Shown: positions 34,490 through 44,263 of the stretch, piece by piece
Numbering within the stretch: the first letter of the stretch is position 1
Layout of the letters: each line of letters opens with the position of its first letter
Assembly (NCBI GenBank): GCA_963693315.1
Contig: OY856186.1
Span: forward strand, 283,398,944 to 283,462,943
Length of the DNA stretch: 64,000 nt
DNA from: Diogma glabrata
Taxonomy: Eukaryota > Arthropoda > Insecta > Diptera > Cylindrotomidae
Direction of reading: 5' to 3'
Translations under genes and position numbers: made by a program
The notes under the pieces: model-generated
Told to the model about the DNA's origin: nothing
Database searches by the model: none
What the model saw: only the letters and a program-made list of their open reading frames with translations

Positions 34490-35280
34490 ATAAAACAAGT
34501 TTGGCTTCTTTTGCTTGACGAATCAATCATTACATTAGTGAAAACAACAAATTTTGATCTTTTATTGCCACTATGATGTCCTTCAATATCTTAGGACCCA
34601 AAACATTGTCAACTTTGCTTCCGCCTTCGTTCTAACACTCTAGAAGATGGCCTAAGTGAGAATCCAGAAGATGGCCTAACAAGGTAAATATACATAAAGT
34701 AACAGTAAAATTATAAAAAAACTTTGTTTTCTTTATTTTTTCCATTAATCTTATTAAATCGGTTATCTGCGTAAAGTAACAACAGATTAACATTATGTGA
34801 TTTGTCCATTTTATTCATTTGAAAAACATTTTTATTGAATACTTGTTTACAGTGAAGACCTTGCCTGCTTATCTATTCGTAAACTAATCAGCAGTTAATT
34901 CGTGTAAAATTACTTTCATCACAAACGGCTATAATTAATCTTTTGGTAGAGTGGTAAGGGTATCATATCTTAAACCTATAAATCCTACAATCGTTATAGA
35001 TAAATTTCATAAAACAATATTTCAAAAAAATCTTCAGCAAGCACTTTGAGTTTCACACTTTAATGTCTTGATACCTGTTACATCTAAAGTTTAATAAATC
35101 AACAGTCATAGCTCAACAATAATCAAACTACGCAAAACCAATATATTTAACAGACAAGTTTGTTTAATTTCTCCTACTTAATGAAATCCCAAAATGGTAA
35201 GATTTAATAATAAACTAAAAATTCTAATTAAAATCCTCGTTTTAATTCCGTAAAATATTTTTGTCAAAATCAATAAATCC
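34490..35280. other. No gene recognised
   Basis: Non-coding AT-rich DNA inside the large insertion. A short local duplication (GAAGATGGCCTAA near 34645 and 34670) is the only structure seen. Confidence 0.35.
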
Positions 35281-35289
35281 CATTTTTTC

Positions 35290-35490
35290 AATAACAAAAG
35301 AAGTAATTTATTTACAACGGAAAAATATATTTAAATATAAATTAACAACGGATATATACTTTTACAATATGCATAAAATTCTTCTATTCCTTTTTTCCAA
35401 AAGTAATTCATTCACTACCAAGAAAAAAACATATTTAAATATAAATAAACAACGCATATACATATACTTTTACAATATTCATTAAATTAT
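35290..35490 (+). repeat. Two tandem copies of about 105 bp
   Basis: 35295-35385 and 35400-35490 share TATTTAAATATAAATTAACA-like and ATATACTTTTACAATAT blocks in the same order. The open frame over them (35261-35485) reflects the repeat. Confidence 0.7.
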
Positions 35491-35502
35491 TTTACTCCTT
35501 TA

Positions 35503-35948
35503 AGACGCGTATGCACTTGAAAATAAATTATTTTCCCCATACAAAATCTATGTAAAAAAAACCAAAATAAAAGGAAACGAAAAAATTTTCGGTTTGCATT
35601 TCGTAAGTAGTATGCAGTTGAAAATAAGAAATAGTGAAAAACGGACCTGTCAATAGATGTCATGACTACCCGTGGAGACTTCTTATTTTCAAAATACGAA
35701 GCGAAATAAATGTAGTTCCATTTATTTCGTACGGAAAATGAAAATAAATTGAATGTTTAGACAATTTGACAGTGTTATATTTGTTGATAGCGTTGATTTT
35801 TTAAGTGTGTATTACAAATGTTCTTCATTTACGTAGATTTTTTTTAAATGTATGTAGATTTTTTTTCCATGTTGTAGATTTTAATTTTCGTTCCGAAATA
35901 AATACACCTTTTCGAAAATAAAATTTATTTTCAAGTGCATACGCGTCT
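35503..35948. mobile_element. MITE with TTA target duplication
   Basis: Perfect inverted ends AGACGCGTATGCACTTGAAA at 35503 and its complement ending at 35948 (about 25 bp), flanked by TTA on both sides (35500-35502, 35949-35951). Size and TTA target fit PIF/Harbinger MITEs. A subterminal half-copy (ATGCAGTTGAAAATAAG near 35611) is present. Confidence 0.85.
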
Positions 35949-35954
35949 TTATGT

Positions 35955-36610
35955 CAAAAAACGAAACAAAATGTTTTACTATAATCTATTTGACAAATTG
36001 AAGTATCCTCAAAAACAAAACACAAAATAAAATTTTTCTTCAAATACTTTTTCATTGATGTAATATTTTTTATTTCATTGTTATTGTACTACTATACATA
36101 TAAATATATAAAGTCGATGTTTTAACAACTCGTTTTTAGGACCTAGATTGTTAGTTAATTAATTGTTGAATCACTAATTTCCAAATGAATGATAAACAAA
36201 ACAAAACTACCAAGTACCTACGCCTATTATAAAAAATAATGTAAAATTATCATTCCTTGATATCATAAGGATATTGTTGTTCTATTTATAATTTTTCCAA
36301 ATAATAACTCACATCAAATACCAAATTTTTCAGCAAAATATTTTTTGTAGGGATTAAAATACAAATATACACATACAAATATTTATCAATAAAATAATTT
36401 TTCAATTATTCCTTTTAAATTTTGATAAAATATTAAATAACTATAGCTCAAAGCTCTTTAGATTTTTCATTGTATAGTTGAAGTATTTTTATTAGTATTT
36501 ATTGTTGAAGTATTACAAGAAAAGAAAACTACCTACAGGACCTGGTTCAACTATTTTTCAACCTCTCGATAACCATTTATTCGATTCTTCCATTCAATTA
36601 CTAATAAAAA
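35955..36610. other. No gene recognised
   Basis: AT-rich DNA between the MITE and the minisatellite, with no feature identified. Confidence 0.35.
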
Positions 36611-36614
36611 AAAA

Positions 36615-36955
36615 GTTATTCAAATAAAAACACTTCGAATAAAAAACCTTTCGAATAAAGAAACTAGTAGTAAAAACACTTCGAATAAAAAAACACTTCG
36701 AATAAAAAAACCTTTCGAATAACAAAACTAGTAGTAAAAACACTTCGTATAAAAAAACACTTCGAATAAAAAAACCTTTCGAATAACAAAAATAGTAGTA
36801 AAAATACTTCGAATAAAAAAATCAGTAATGAAAACACTTCGAATAAAAAAACTAGTAATGAAAACACTTCGAATAAAAAAACTAGTAATGAAAACACTTC
36901 GAATAAAAAAACTAGTAATGAAAACACTTCGAATAAAAAAACTAGTAACTATTTT
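36615..36955. repeat. Minisatellite with CACTTCGAATAAAAAA unit
   Basis: Four perfect 30 bp units (ACTAGTAATGAAAACACTTC followed by GAATAAAAAA) at about 36830-36950, preceded by more irregular units from 36615. Frames over it on both strands encode only repetitive peptides. Confidence 0.9.
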
Positions 36956-37299
36956 TATTCGAATGAATTTTTTATTCGGTGTCTGTTATGAACAATCGAA
37001 TAATTCGAAATGTTTCAACAATCGAATAATTCGATTGTTTTTATTCGATTGTTCCCATCACTAATCACAACAAACAAATGGTACGAACTAGAAGTAGAAA
37101 TTTAACTAATATAATTGTTTTGAAAACAAATTTATCCCAAAATAAATAATACATCTCTGTTTTACTTTTTGTCTCATCTTTTATCTCTTGCTGCGTCCTA
37201 TCTGTCAAAAATTCGCTGGCAAAAAAATTCTACTATAGTTTTTCTATGAAATTTACCTAAATCACTTTTTGCACAGTTTTTGTTTTGTTTATTCCTATT

Positions 37300-37650
37300 T
37301 GCTTGTTAGCATTAATTTTGGATTACAAAAAACTTGAAATTCACACGGTTATTTTTAACTTGATTTACATTAATATTGATTGCTATCTATAAAAAATAAC
37401 AATAAAATTAGAATCTTATATGAATTGACAACCAATGACATTTCTATGATTGGATTGAAACTCAAAGAAACAACCAAAGGTTAACATATGAGTAGAGAAT
37501 ATATGTATTAGATATCATTGACATTTTCATCACATGTTCATCACTTAATTTTTTTTTTTAATAAAATTTCTAGTATAGTAAGAATTACAATATCACATAA
37601 AATTAAGACCAAGGTCCCACAACAACATGCGTTCTAAGGTGTTGATGCAA
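37300..37650 (-). repeat. Dispersed repeat family B, partial
   Basis: Reverse of 16100-16700: AATTCACACGGTTATTTTTA near 37340, AATTGACAACCAATGACATT near 37424 and AAGACCAAGGTCCCACAACA near 37607. Confidence 0.7.
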
Positions 37651-37659
37651 TTCGTTTTT

Positions 37660-38130
37660 TAACCGACTTCAAAAAAGAAGGAGGTTCTGTGTTTCACTGT
37701 AGGTTTTTTTTTATGTATGTACACCGATTTCTCAAAAACGGCTCGTTCAATTTGAATGATTTAAATTTTATTCTATTTGGGTTCATTTCCAGAGGGGCCC
37801 ATAATTTTTTCTATGATGTGAAAAATACCGTTATTCAGAAAATTAGAAAAAACCATATTTTGAATGCATTTTCGCTGATTTCGTCAAAACATATTAATCT
37901 GTTTGGATGTTTTGGGCAGTATTATATTGCTATACTTGTCAAGGTTATCGTAAATAATTTTCTATCACGGGAAATATGTATGCCGTTTGTGCAAAAAATC
38001 ATAAAACCATAATTAATAGATTGTCACTGATGAAAGTTTTTCCGGCATTTGAAGCTATTACTTTTAGGCTTTCTAGCCGACATTTGCTTTATGACTACAC
38101 TAAAAATAAAAAAATAAAAAAAATTTTTCG
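37660..38130 (+). repeat. ACCGACTTC repeat family (family A)
   Basis: Starts AACCGACTTCAAAAAAGAAG and continues with the same blocks as 12345-12540 (AAAACGGCTCGTTCAATTTG near 37725). The open frame of 107 codons is a by-product. Confidence 0.7.
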
Positions 38131-38336
38131 AAAAAAATAGAACCGACTTCAGAAAAAACAAAAGAGGCACAAAAAAGTGAAAAATAACGCAATTGTGGCT
38201 TTTTTATACAAAAATACGCTACATTTTGATTAATTTAATTTAATTATACCTTACTATAGACAAAAAAATTACGCTATTAAAAAAAGTTACTATATTAAAA
38301 TAGTTACTTTTTATTATAATTATTATAGTTATTATA

Positions 38337-38502
38337 GTTGTTATAATAGTTATTATATTTTAAAAGTTATTTGTAGTACAAAACTGTTTGAAGTCGGTGC
38401 CACATTGACGAAAAACCGACTAATATGTCTCGGGCTTGGCACCGATTTCCAACAGTTTTGTACTACAAATAACTTTGAAAATATAATAACTATTATAACA
38501 AC
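38337..38502. repeat. Hairpin with about 67 bp stem
   Basis: 38337-38402 and 38436-38502 are reverse complements with about four mismatches, including AGTTATTTGTAGTACAAAAC and GTTGTTATAATAGTTATTAT; the loop is about 33 nt. Part of family A. Confidence 0.85.
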
Positions 38503-38599
38503 TACACCCATCCCTCGATTTACGCGAGACTCGTTTTACGCAGTTTCGCTTTTACGCGGTTAACAAAAATACAAAAAAAATTTTTTTTAATATCGAATA

Positions 38600-39415
38600 T
38601 TATGTAGTAATATACATTAAAAATATGTACTAATATTTCGATTTCGAATTTTGCTTTAAACGTTCTCATTTTAATATTTCATTTTACGCGATAAAACGCA
38701 ATTATTGTAAACATGTACCAAAAACAAAAGCGGTTGAAATTGATCATTTAAATAAATGTGTACTTCACTCACGTGTGGTTGATATTATATTGGTCTCATT
38801 TATAATTTTATTGTTCCAACAAAGTTATTTTAATCGGTTGAAAAGATTTTTCTCTTTGTCTATCTCCGACGTTTACAACCAATGGAGCGATTTTGTCATC
38901 ACCATTCATCTCGTTCAATGACAGGTTGAACCCAATTTCGATATTCTATATTACGAAGGTCTTTGGTGTTGTCATCATGCTAGCGTTGTTTAGGTCTTGC
39001 TCTCCGACGGACACCAGTTAATTGTTGTTGGGACACATTTTTGTCATTCTTCCTAATGAATCTCTTTCTACATGCCAAACCATTAAAAGCAGTTGAATCT
39101 AATGAATCAGATTACATCACAGAATCCACGAAGCTGTGTGATTTCATAATTCATTTGGATTCTATACTGATTTTCAGAAACTCTACATGGACCATAAATT
39201 GTTCGTATGACTTTCCTTTGGAATAATGATAGAATTCTACAATCCGTGGTAGTCAGAGTCCAGCTTTCACTCCTGAAGGTTAGCACTGGTGGCTTTCGAA
39301 ATAGTGAGTTTACATGGCTGAGAAAGATGTTTTAATCTCAGAAGTTTGAGTGTGCGTTGAAAACTCTATGGTACATGTTTGATATTTGTCTGCATGTCAT
39401 TTGACGATATCACTC
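38600..39415. other. No gene recognised
   Basis: Non-coding. The end (39230-39400) is probably the decayed 3' part of the RTE copy (minus strand), but no motif can be read. Confidence 0.3.
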
Positions 39416-39419
39416 ACCT

Positions 39420-41290
39420 GAGGTATTTAAAGTTTTTCCACTGGTTTTACTTTATAGTTGTCTGTAGTCAAATATGAAGGAGATATATTTCTGAATGTTG
39501 TTAAAAGTATCGCTTTGTCGGTGTTGATCCAAATCGTTTCCAAGGCATTTTTTTCGAGCCGTGAGAAACTATCCTTGATATCACTTTGTCTATGTCCAAG
39601 TTGAGCAATATTATTTGCATAGTAAAGAATTTGACTAAATGTATTTAACATTCAGTTTTGTATCTCGATTCGGCTTTTTCACAAGGTGTATTGAAGCGCC
39701 AAATTAAATTGTACGTATGCGAGTGCATACTCTTGTCGATGACCACTCTACAATTTGATCCTAATCTTGTGAGTTTACCCAGTGAAACAATTTTATCTGG
39801 GATATCAAGGTAAACGATCAGTGCGAACCAAAAATTGTCGCGGATGACACTTGAAATCAACGTAGAGCACCAGAGCGGTTATGTTGTACTTCCAACATGT
39901 TTCCAGAATCATTCTTAATGTAAAACATTCATCTGTGAGTGAACGATTGGGATGAAAACCACACTGATAGTCACCGATAATAGATTCGGCGAACAGAGCT
40001 GTGAACGGGTATAGCCAGTGCGACATTACCTTGTATTTTATATGCAGTGTTCGGCAGCGCGATTCCACGATAGTTCGCAAACTTTAGACGGACACCTTTC
40101 TTGTGTAACGGAACAATGATAGCTGTTTTCCATTCAGCAGATAGATCTCCTTGGTCTCAGATTGCTGTTATTAGATCGTATATACATGAGACAAGAGCTG
40201 CTCCTCCATTTTTAAATAGTTCGGTGGAGATTCCATCGATAGCTGGTAGTTTACCAATTTTATTTTTTTTTTCACAGCTTGTACGTTTTCTATTGTTGGG
40301 TAAGGTACAAAAACCTCACTTGATAGAGCAAATGCTTTGATAGGATGGACTTCGATAGGCCTATTCAGTAGATCTAGAAACTGGGATCGCCAAACTGACA
40401 GTGCATCACGTTCGTTTGCTGTAAGATCGTTGCTTACATTTCTGATGGCAGTGGATCTTGGGTAGAAAACTTTTCTCAGAGTTCGAGCATTTTGCAAATC
40501 ACACTTTTAAATTTTCACTAGCCTCGTGTGAGTTGATGTTTTCGATACAGCTCTTCATTTGTTCGTGTTTCTTTTTCCGTAAAAGTTTTGTTGAGGCTTT
40601 CCTGGCGCAAAGATAATCAGTTTTGGGTGTTCCTTGTCAACCATTTTTCTCTTAGTTTTTGTTTACCTTTAACGCTTCGGTATTGGTCGTCAAGCCATTC
40701 GTTGCATGCGATCGGTGATCATTTTCCTATTTTAGTTTGTGCTGCATCTATAATGGTTGATTGAAGCGTTTGGCATTTTTCTTGTATGTTTAATGTTATC
40801 TCAGACGAGATGTTATGCTCTTCAATGTTTTGCGTCACTCTTGCCCGGGTATCTGAATATTTGAATGGGTCGACAAGCACGGTCTTTGCTTGTCTATTGA
40901 ATGAAGGTGACTTGCCATGGTGACCATCTTGCACTTGTTAATAAAGATAACAAGCATATAATTGGTGTCCAGAGAGGCTGATCTCTAGAGTGTAGAGTGT
41001 CTCTTAGAGATCATGACATGATCGAATTGATTTTCCTTTCTTCCATTATTTGATTTCCCTGTTCCTTTGTATAATCGAACGTCATTTATTTTCTTGTGAA
41101 AGAGGTAAGTGTTAGAAATAACTAAAGTATACGCTATAGCCAGCTCGATTGCGCAAAGTCCGTTAATGTTACTCGTAAGATGCAATCTACCAGCGCCGGT
41201 AAGTGTTTTCGAGCTATACACTTCTACCAATTTGAACATTGAAGTCACTCACCTACCATGATTTTTATATCGTGCTGCGGGATATTTTCA
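39420..41290 (-). pseudogene. Second RTE LINE copy, strongly decayed
   Basis: Minus-strand pieces: endonuclease region 41248-40985 (SNINGLCAIELAIAYTLVIS matching the DN.GERMTEFALSNNLR block, then ENQFDHVMISK), linker 40934-40719, RT fingers 40497-40171, RT 40080-39805 (IIGDYQCGFHPNRSLTDECF) and 39651-39427, where ILYYANNIAQLG stands in place of the YADD box. Order and spacing equal 1423-4290. YANN lacks both catalytic aspartates, so it is inactive. Confidence 0.8.
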
Positions 41291-41359
41291 ACGAGTTCTT
41301 CGAAGAGCAGGTTTTATTATCATATGCTTTGCCTTCCGTACGTGCATCGTGTTTGTAAA

Positions 41360-41780
41360 TTCGATCCGTTTTTAAATCATATCACATATAAAATATGACA
41401 TAGGCCATCAGCCGAATATTATTTCATGATAGGACAGAGAAAATAAAAATAAAATAAGAGGATAAAATCTAAAGTGTTTTTAAAAATGTGCAGGAACAAT
41501 ACTAAAATGGGGTGGCCAATAATTCAGTTAGTGCCATATTCCTTGATTATATAATGCACTGTCTTCCTCATTGATTAATACCCAGATAAAGAGTTATATG
41601 AAGACTTGATTCTTCCAGCAAGCAAAAGTGTGCTCTCATAAAGGAATATTGCACAGCTTGAGATTGAGGGTAATACCGTTTACTGAATAGAGGTCATCAG
41701 CCTGCAATCGTAAGATATCACAATGTTTAGTGAAGTCTTAGTACTATCGCTAGTGGTATGTGACATTTCATGTTAATTCC
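41360..41780 (-). repeat. Dispersed repeat family B, partial
   Basis: Same block order as 19360-19760: TATGACATAGGCC, TTTCATGATAGGACAGAGAA, CATATTCCTTGATTATATAA, and TGTGACATTTCATGTTAATT at the end. Confidence 0.75.
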
Positions 41781-42129
41781 AACCCCAAATTCTCCTCCGT
41801 TTTGATGACTGCAATTGAATTGTAAAGAAGGTATCCTTTCTCTGTTTCATGGATTCCACTTCCTGGCCATCTTAGTTCTTGTTCTGGCAGTATATCCAAA
41901 ACACAGCTATTAAATTGATTTATTATAATAAGTTATAAATTAACATCTCCGAATATCCGAAGCTACCATGCCAACTAGAATGAAATGGAAATTAGGTTTC
42001 TCTGATAAATTTATGAATGCTGATTTTAAAGCTTGATGTTCCAGGAACCATTTTCGAGGTTGTTCTTGTAATGATTCTGAGATGCACCGAGACCAGTGTA
42101 CAGTAAATAGCATACTGAGTTTTACCGAT

Positions 42130-42450
42130 ATACTCCTTAGCCCTTTTTGTGAATGGTTCCGTTTTGATCTTAAGGTTTACAGGAAAACCATTTTCCACGC
42201 TTATAAAGAGAGCCGCTTATTCCAAGACAGACGCAAACCTCAAAACGCCTCTATCATAGTAAATAGAAGCTTGAATTGCATTAGTTTTAAGGCGTCAATA
42301 ATTCGTCATGATGTAGTACAAATCATAGAGTATAAGCAGTATTTACTCTGATCCTCTCAACTACACCAACGCAATTCTGTCAGTTTTACCCAGGTAGCAC
42401 GGCGTAAATGTAGAATTACAGATTTCGCTACCCTTGTACTTTCTTTGGCT
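42130..42450 (-). repeat. RTE LINE 5' module (copy 2 of 3)
   Basis: Matches 4410-4690 in order: CACGCTTATAAAGAGAGCCG, ATTAGTTTTAAGGCGTCAAT, CAATTCTGTCAG and CCCAGGTAGCACGGCGTAA. The element extends the RTE copy upstream. Confidence 0.7.
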
Positions 42451-42814
42451 TCTTTAAATTTGAAAATAAGAGGAGTGGAACCTATCCATCTTTTTAAGAT
42501 AAATCCTTTGTCTCGTTTTACGCGGTTTCGATTTACCCGTTAACCCTTGGAACGTATCCTCCGCGTAAATCGAGGGACGGGTGTATAATAATTATAATAA
42601 AAAGTAACTATTTTAATATAGTAACTTTTTTTAATAGCGTAATTTTTTTGTCTATAGTAAGGTATAATTAAATTAAATTAATCAAAATGTAGCGTATTTT
42701 TGTCTCAAAAAGCCACAATTGAGTTATTTTTCACTTTTTTGTGCCTCTTTTGTTTTTTCTGAAGTCGGTTCTATTTTTTTTCGAAAATTTTTTTTATTTA
42801 TTGTTTTTTTTTAA

Positions 42815-43210
42815 ATGGTACACAATAAATCTTATCACATAATGAAATATTATGTTATGACATAAACCAATATTTCATGATAGGATAAAGGAAATAAAAA
42901 TAAAATAAAAGTGAGAAACCAAATCTTTTAGAAAAATTTGCCAGAACAAAACTAAAATTGATTTGCCAACAATCCATGCTAGTGGCATATATATTCCTTA
43001 ATCATGTGGCGCACTGACCGCTGTCTGCCTCAATGATTAAAGTCAAAATAAAGAGTTGTTTAACGGCTCGTTTTTTTGAGCAAGCAATAATGTGCCATAT
43101 CATCAAGGAATAATTCATAACTAAGATTAAGGGAGAATAGATGTGAACGAATTTCATCCGTCAACACTCGTAAAATATCATGCTAGCTATTGATATCTCA
43201 CAGCTATAGC
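42815..43210 (-). repeat. Dispersed repeat family B, partial
   Basis: Shares TTTCATGATAGGATAAAGGA, ATTCCTTAATCATGTGGCGC, TGATTAAAGTC and ATTGATATCTCACAGCTAT in order with 19300-19720. Confidence 0.75.
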
Positions 43211-43245
43211 ACTGCTATATATCGTTATTCGTTCTTCACATTTTT

Positions 43246-43298
43246 GCTTATAAACTAAATTGGAGTTGCCATATTTCAATTTAGTTTATAGGCAAAGA
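43246..43298. repeat. Hairpin, 19 bp stem
   Basis: TTGCTTATAAACTAAATTG pairs with CAATTTAGTTTATAGGCAA, one mismatch, loop about 14 nt. Stand-alone; element or RNA unknown. Confidence 0.7.
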
Positions 43299-43299
43299 G

Positions 43300-43590
43300 G
43301 CAAGAAACGGAGAAGTGACGAGTTGTGTTGCATACAAGTGTGGAAAGGGTCATTCAACCATTAATAAAGTATCAAAGACTGCGAGAAAACTTTAAAGTTT
43401 ATGAATCGCGGCAAAATATTTATGGACTGTTTATGTGCGATCAATATAATTCATATGATAACATAAATATATAAATAATATATAATAATAAATAATAAAA
43501 TGATTTGTCATACAATATCTATTTTTCTAATGCTCCCAACTGATAAAAAAACTATTCCAAAATGTTAATTCACTCTTGGTTGTTTATTTA
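43300..43590. other. No gene recognised
   Basis: Non-coding AT-rich DNA between the hairpin and the 3' end of the RNase H-bearing LINE. Confidence 0.3.
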
Positions 43591-44170
43591 GGCGAGGCGA
43601 CCATGTAGTCGTAGCCTGGCATGTAGACTGCCAAATCTTTTATGCCATCCTCATATTCAAGAGGTGAAGACCTTTTTGAAAAAAGCCAACAGCATTGAAT
43701 GGTCTGCTTTGCAGAAATCTTATATCCTTAGGTAGATTGATCCTAACATGACGCTTCGGAGCCCTGAGAGAGCCAAACATTCTCCCACAATGTGAGGGAC
43801 AGTTTCATCCTCTTCAAGACAAGAGCAGGATGTTGGATCATTTTCTACTCGAAGCCGTACCATATGTTTGTTCACATGATGGTGACCTGTTAGTAGTCCC
43901 ACCATTAGTCTGCAGTCTGACCGAGTCAGATTTTACAGGAATTTGGTGGTTTGCTGGCTCAACTCTGGAGTGAACATCTTGGAGACCTTGCAGCCTTCTG
44001 TCCTCCTCCATTGAGAGTTACTGGACCGAAAGAGAACTTGTTCGACTACGATCTTATCCTACCTTTCGATATACCAATTGCTGGTTCAGGGCCTATGAGC
44101 CTACCTGCGGAACTCTTTGCTAAATCATTAGATTTCTCGTTCCCGAGATTCCCACTGTGCCCTGGTGTCC
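43590..44170 (-). pseudogene. RNase H-bearing LINE, end of RNase H and C-terminal finger
   Basis: On the minus strand this begins with the last RNase H motif (KWTPGHSGNLGNEKSNDLAK, near 44165-44105). It ends with GLLTGHHHVNKHMVRL, CSCLEEDETVPHIVGECLAL, a zinc-binding tail. It is the direct continuation of 47912-47578; a jockey-like LINE lies between. Several stops between 43900 and 44100. Confidence 0.85.
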
Positions 44171-44263
44171 ATTTTTTTTTTGTATACTAAGTTAGACATG
44201 TTTAGTGTTAATTTAAATAAATTATAAATTAACGTCTCTGAATATCCGAAGATATGAAATGGA

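Larger units (their letters stand above)
31575..37063. mobile_element. Large hAT-like insertion with AACAATCGAAT ends
   Basis: The left end begins with AACAATCGAATGATTTCAAC and repeats AACAATCGAATTATTCGAAG near 31624; the right end shows the inverse (ACAATCGAATAATTCGA near 37018, then ATTCGATTGTTCCCATCACT). The outermost right bases TAGTGATGGG (reverse) are hAT-like; the left end lacks them. No transposase frame. It holds other elements listed separately. Confidence 0.55.
31246..37233 (-). mobile_element. Small TIR element (457 bp type) split by a large insertion
   Basis: The left end starts GTAGAATTTTTTTGCCAGCG (31246) and the right end closes CGCTGGCAAAAAAATTCTAC (37233), followed by TA. 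The outer parts 31246-31574 and 37064-37233 align in reverse with the uninterrupted copy at 52745-53201. The insertion between is 31575-37063. The flanking DNA, joined across the element, matches the reverse of 19845-19885, an empty site, which supports a TA duplication (Tc1/mariner-like). Confidence 0.8.
38503..42585. mobile_element. TIR element TACACCC(A/G)TCCCTCG, pogo/Tigger-like ends
   Basis: Inverted ends TACACCCATCCCTCGATTTA (38503) and its complement with one change (ending 42585); subterminal TTTTACGC repeats occur in both ends (38532-38560, 42510-42550). The ends resemble pogo/Tigger termini. No transposase frame remains; the interior is an RTE copy and a family B copy. Confidence 0.7.
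38130..42795. mobile_element. Fold-back element (family A) with nested insertion
   Basis: The arm 38130-38330 and the arm 42590-42795 are reverse complements with only a few differences over about 200 bp (both with GAACCGACTTCAGAAAAAAC and CGCTATTAAAAAAAGTTACT). Between them lie the hairpin 38337-38502 and the TIR element 38503-42585. Confidence 0.8.

Noticed and set aside
36664..37064. Open frames encoding repetitive peptides on both strands
   Set aside because: Products of the 30 bp minisatellite, whose unit length is a multiple of three.
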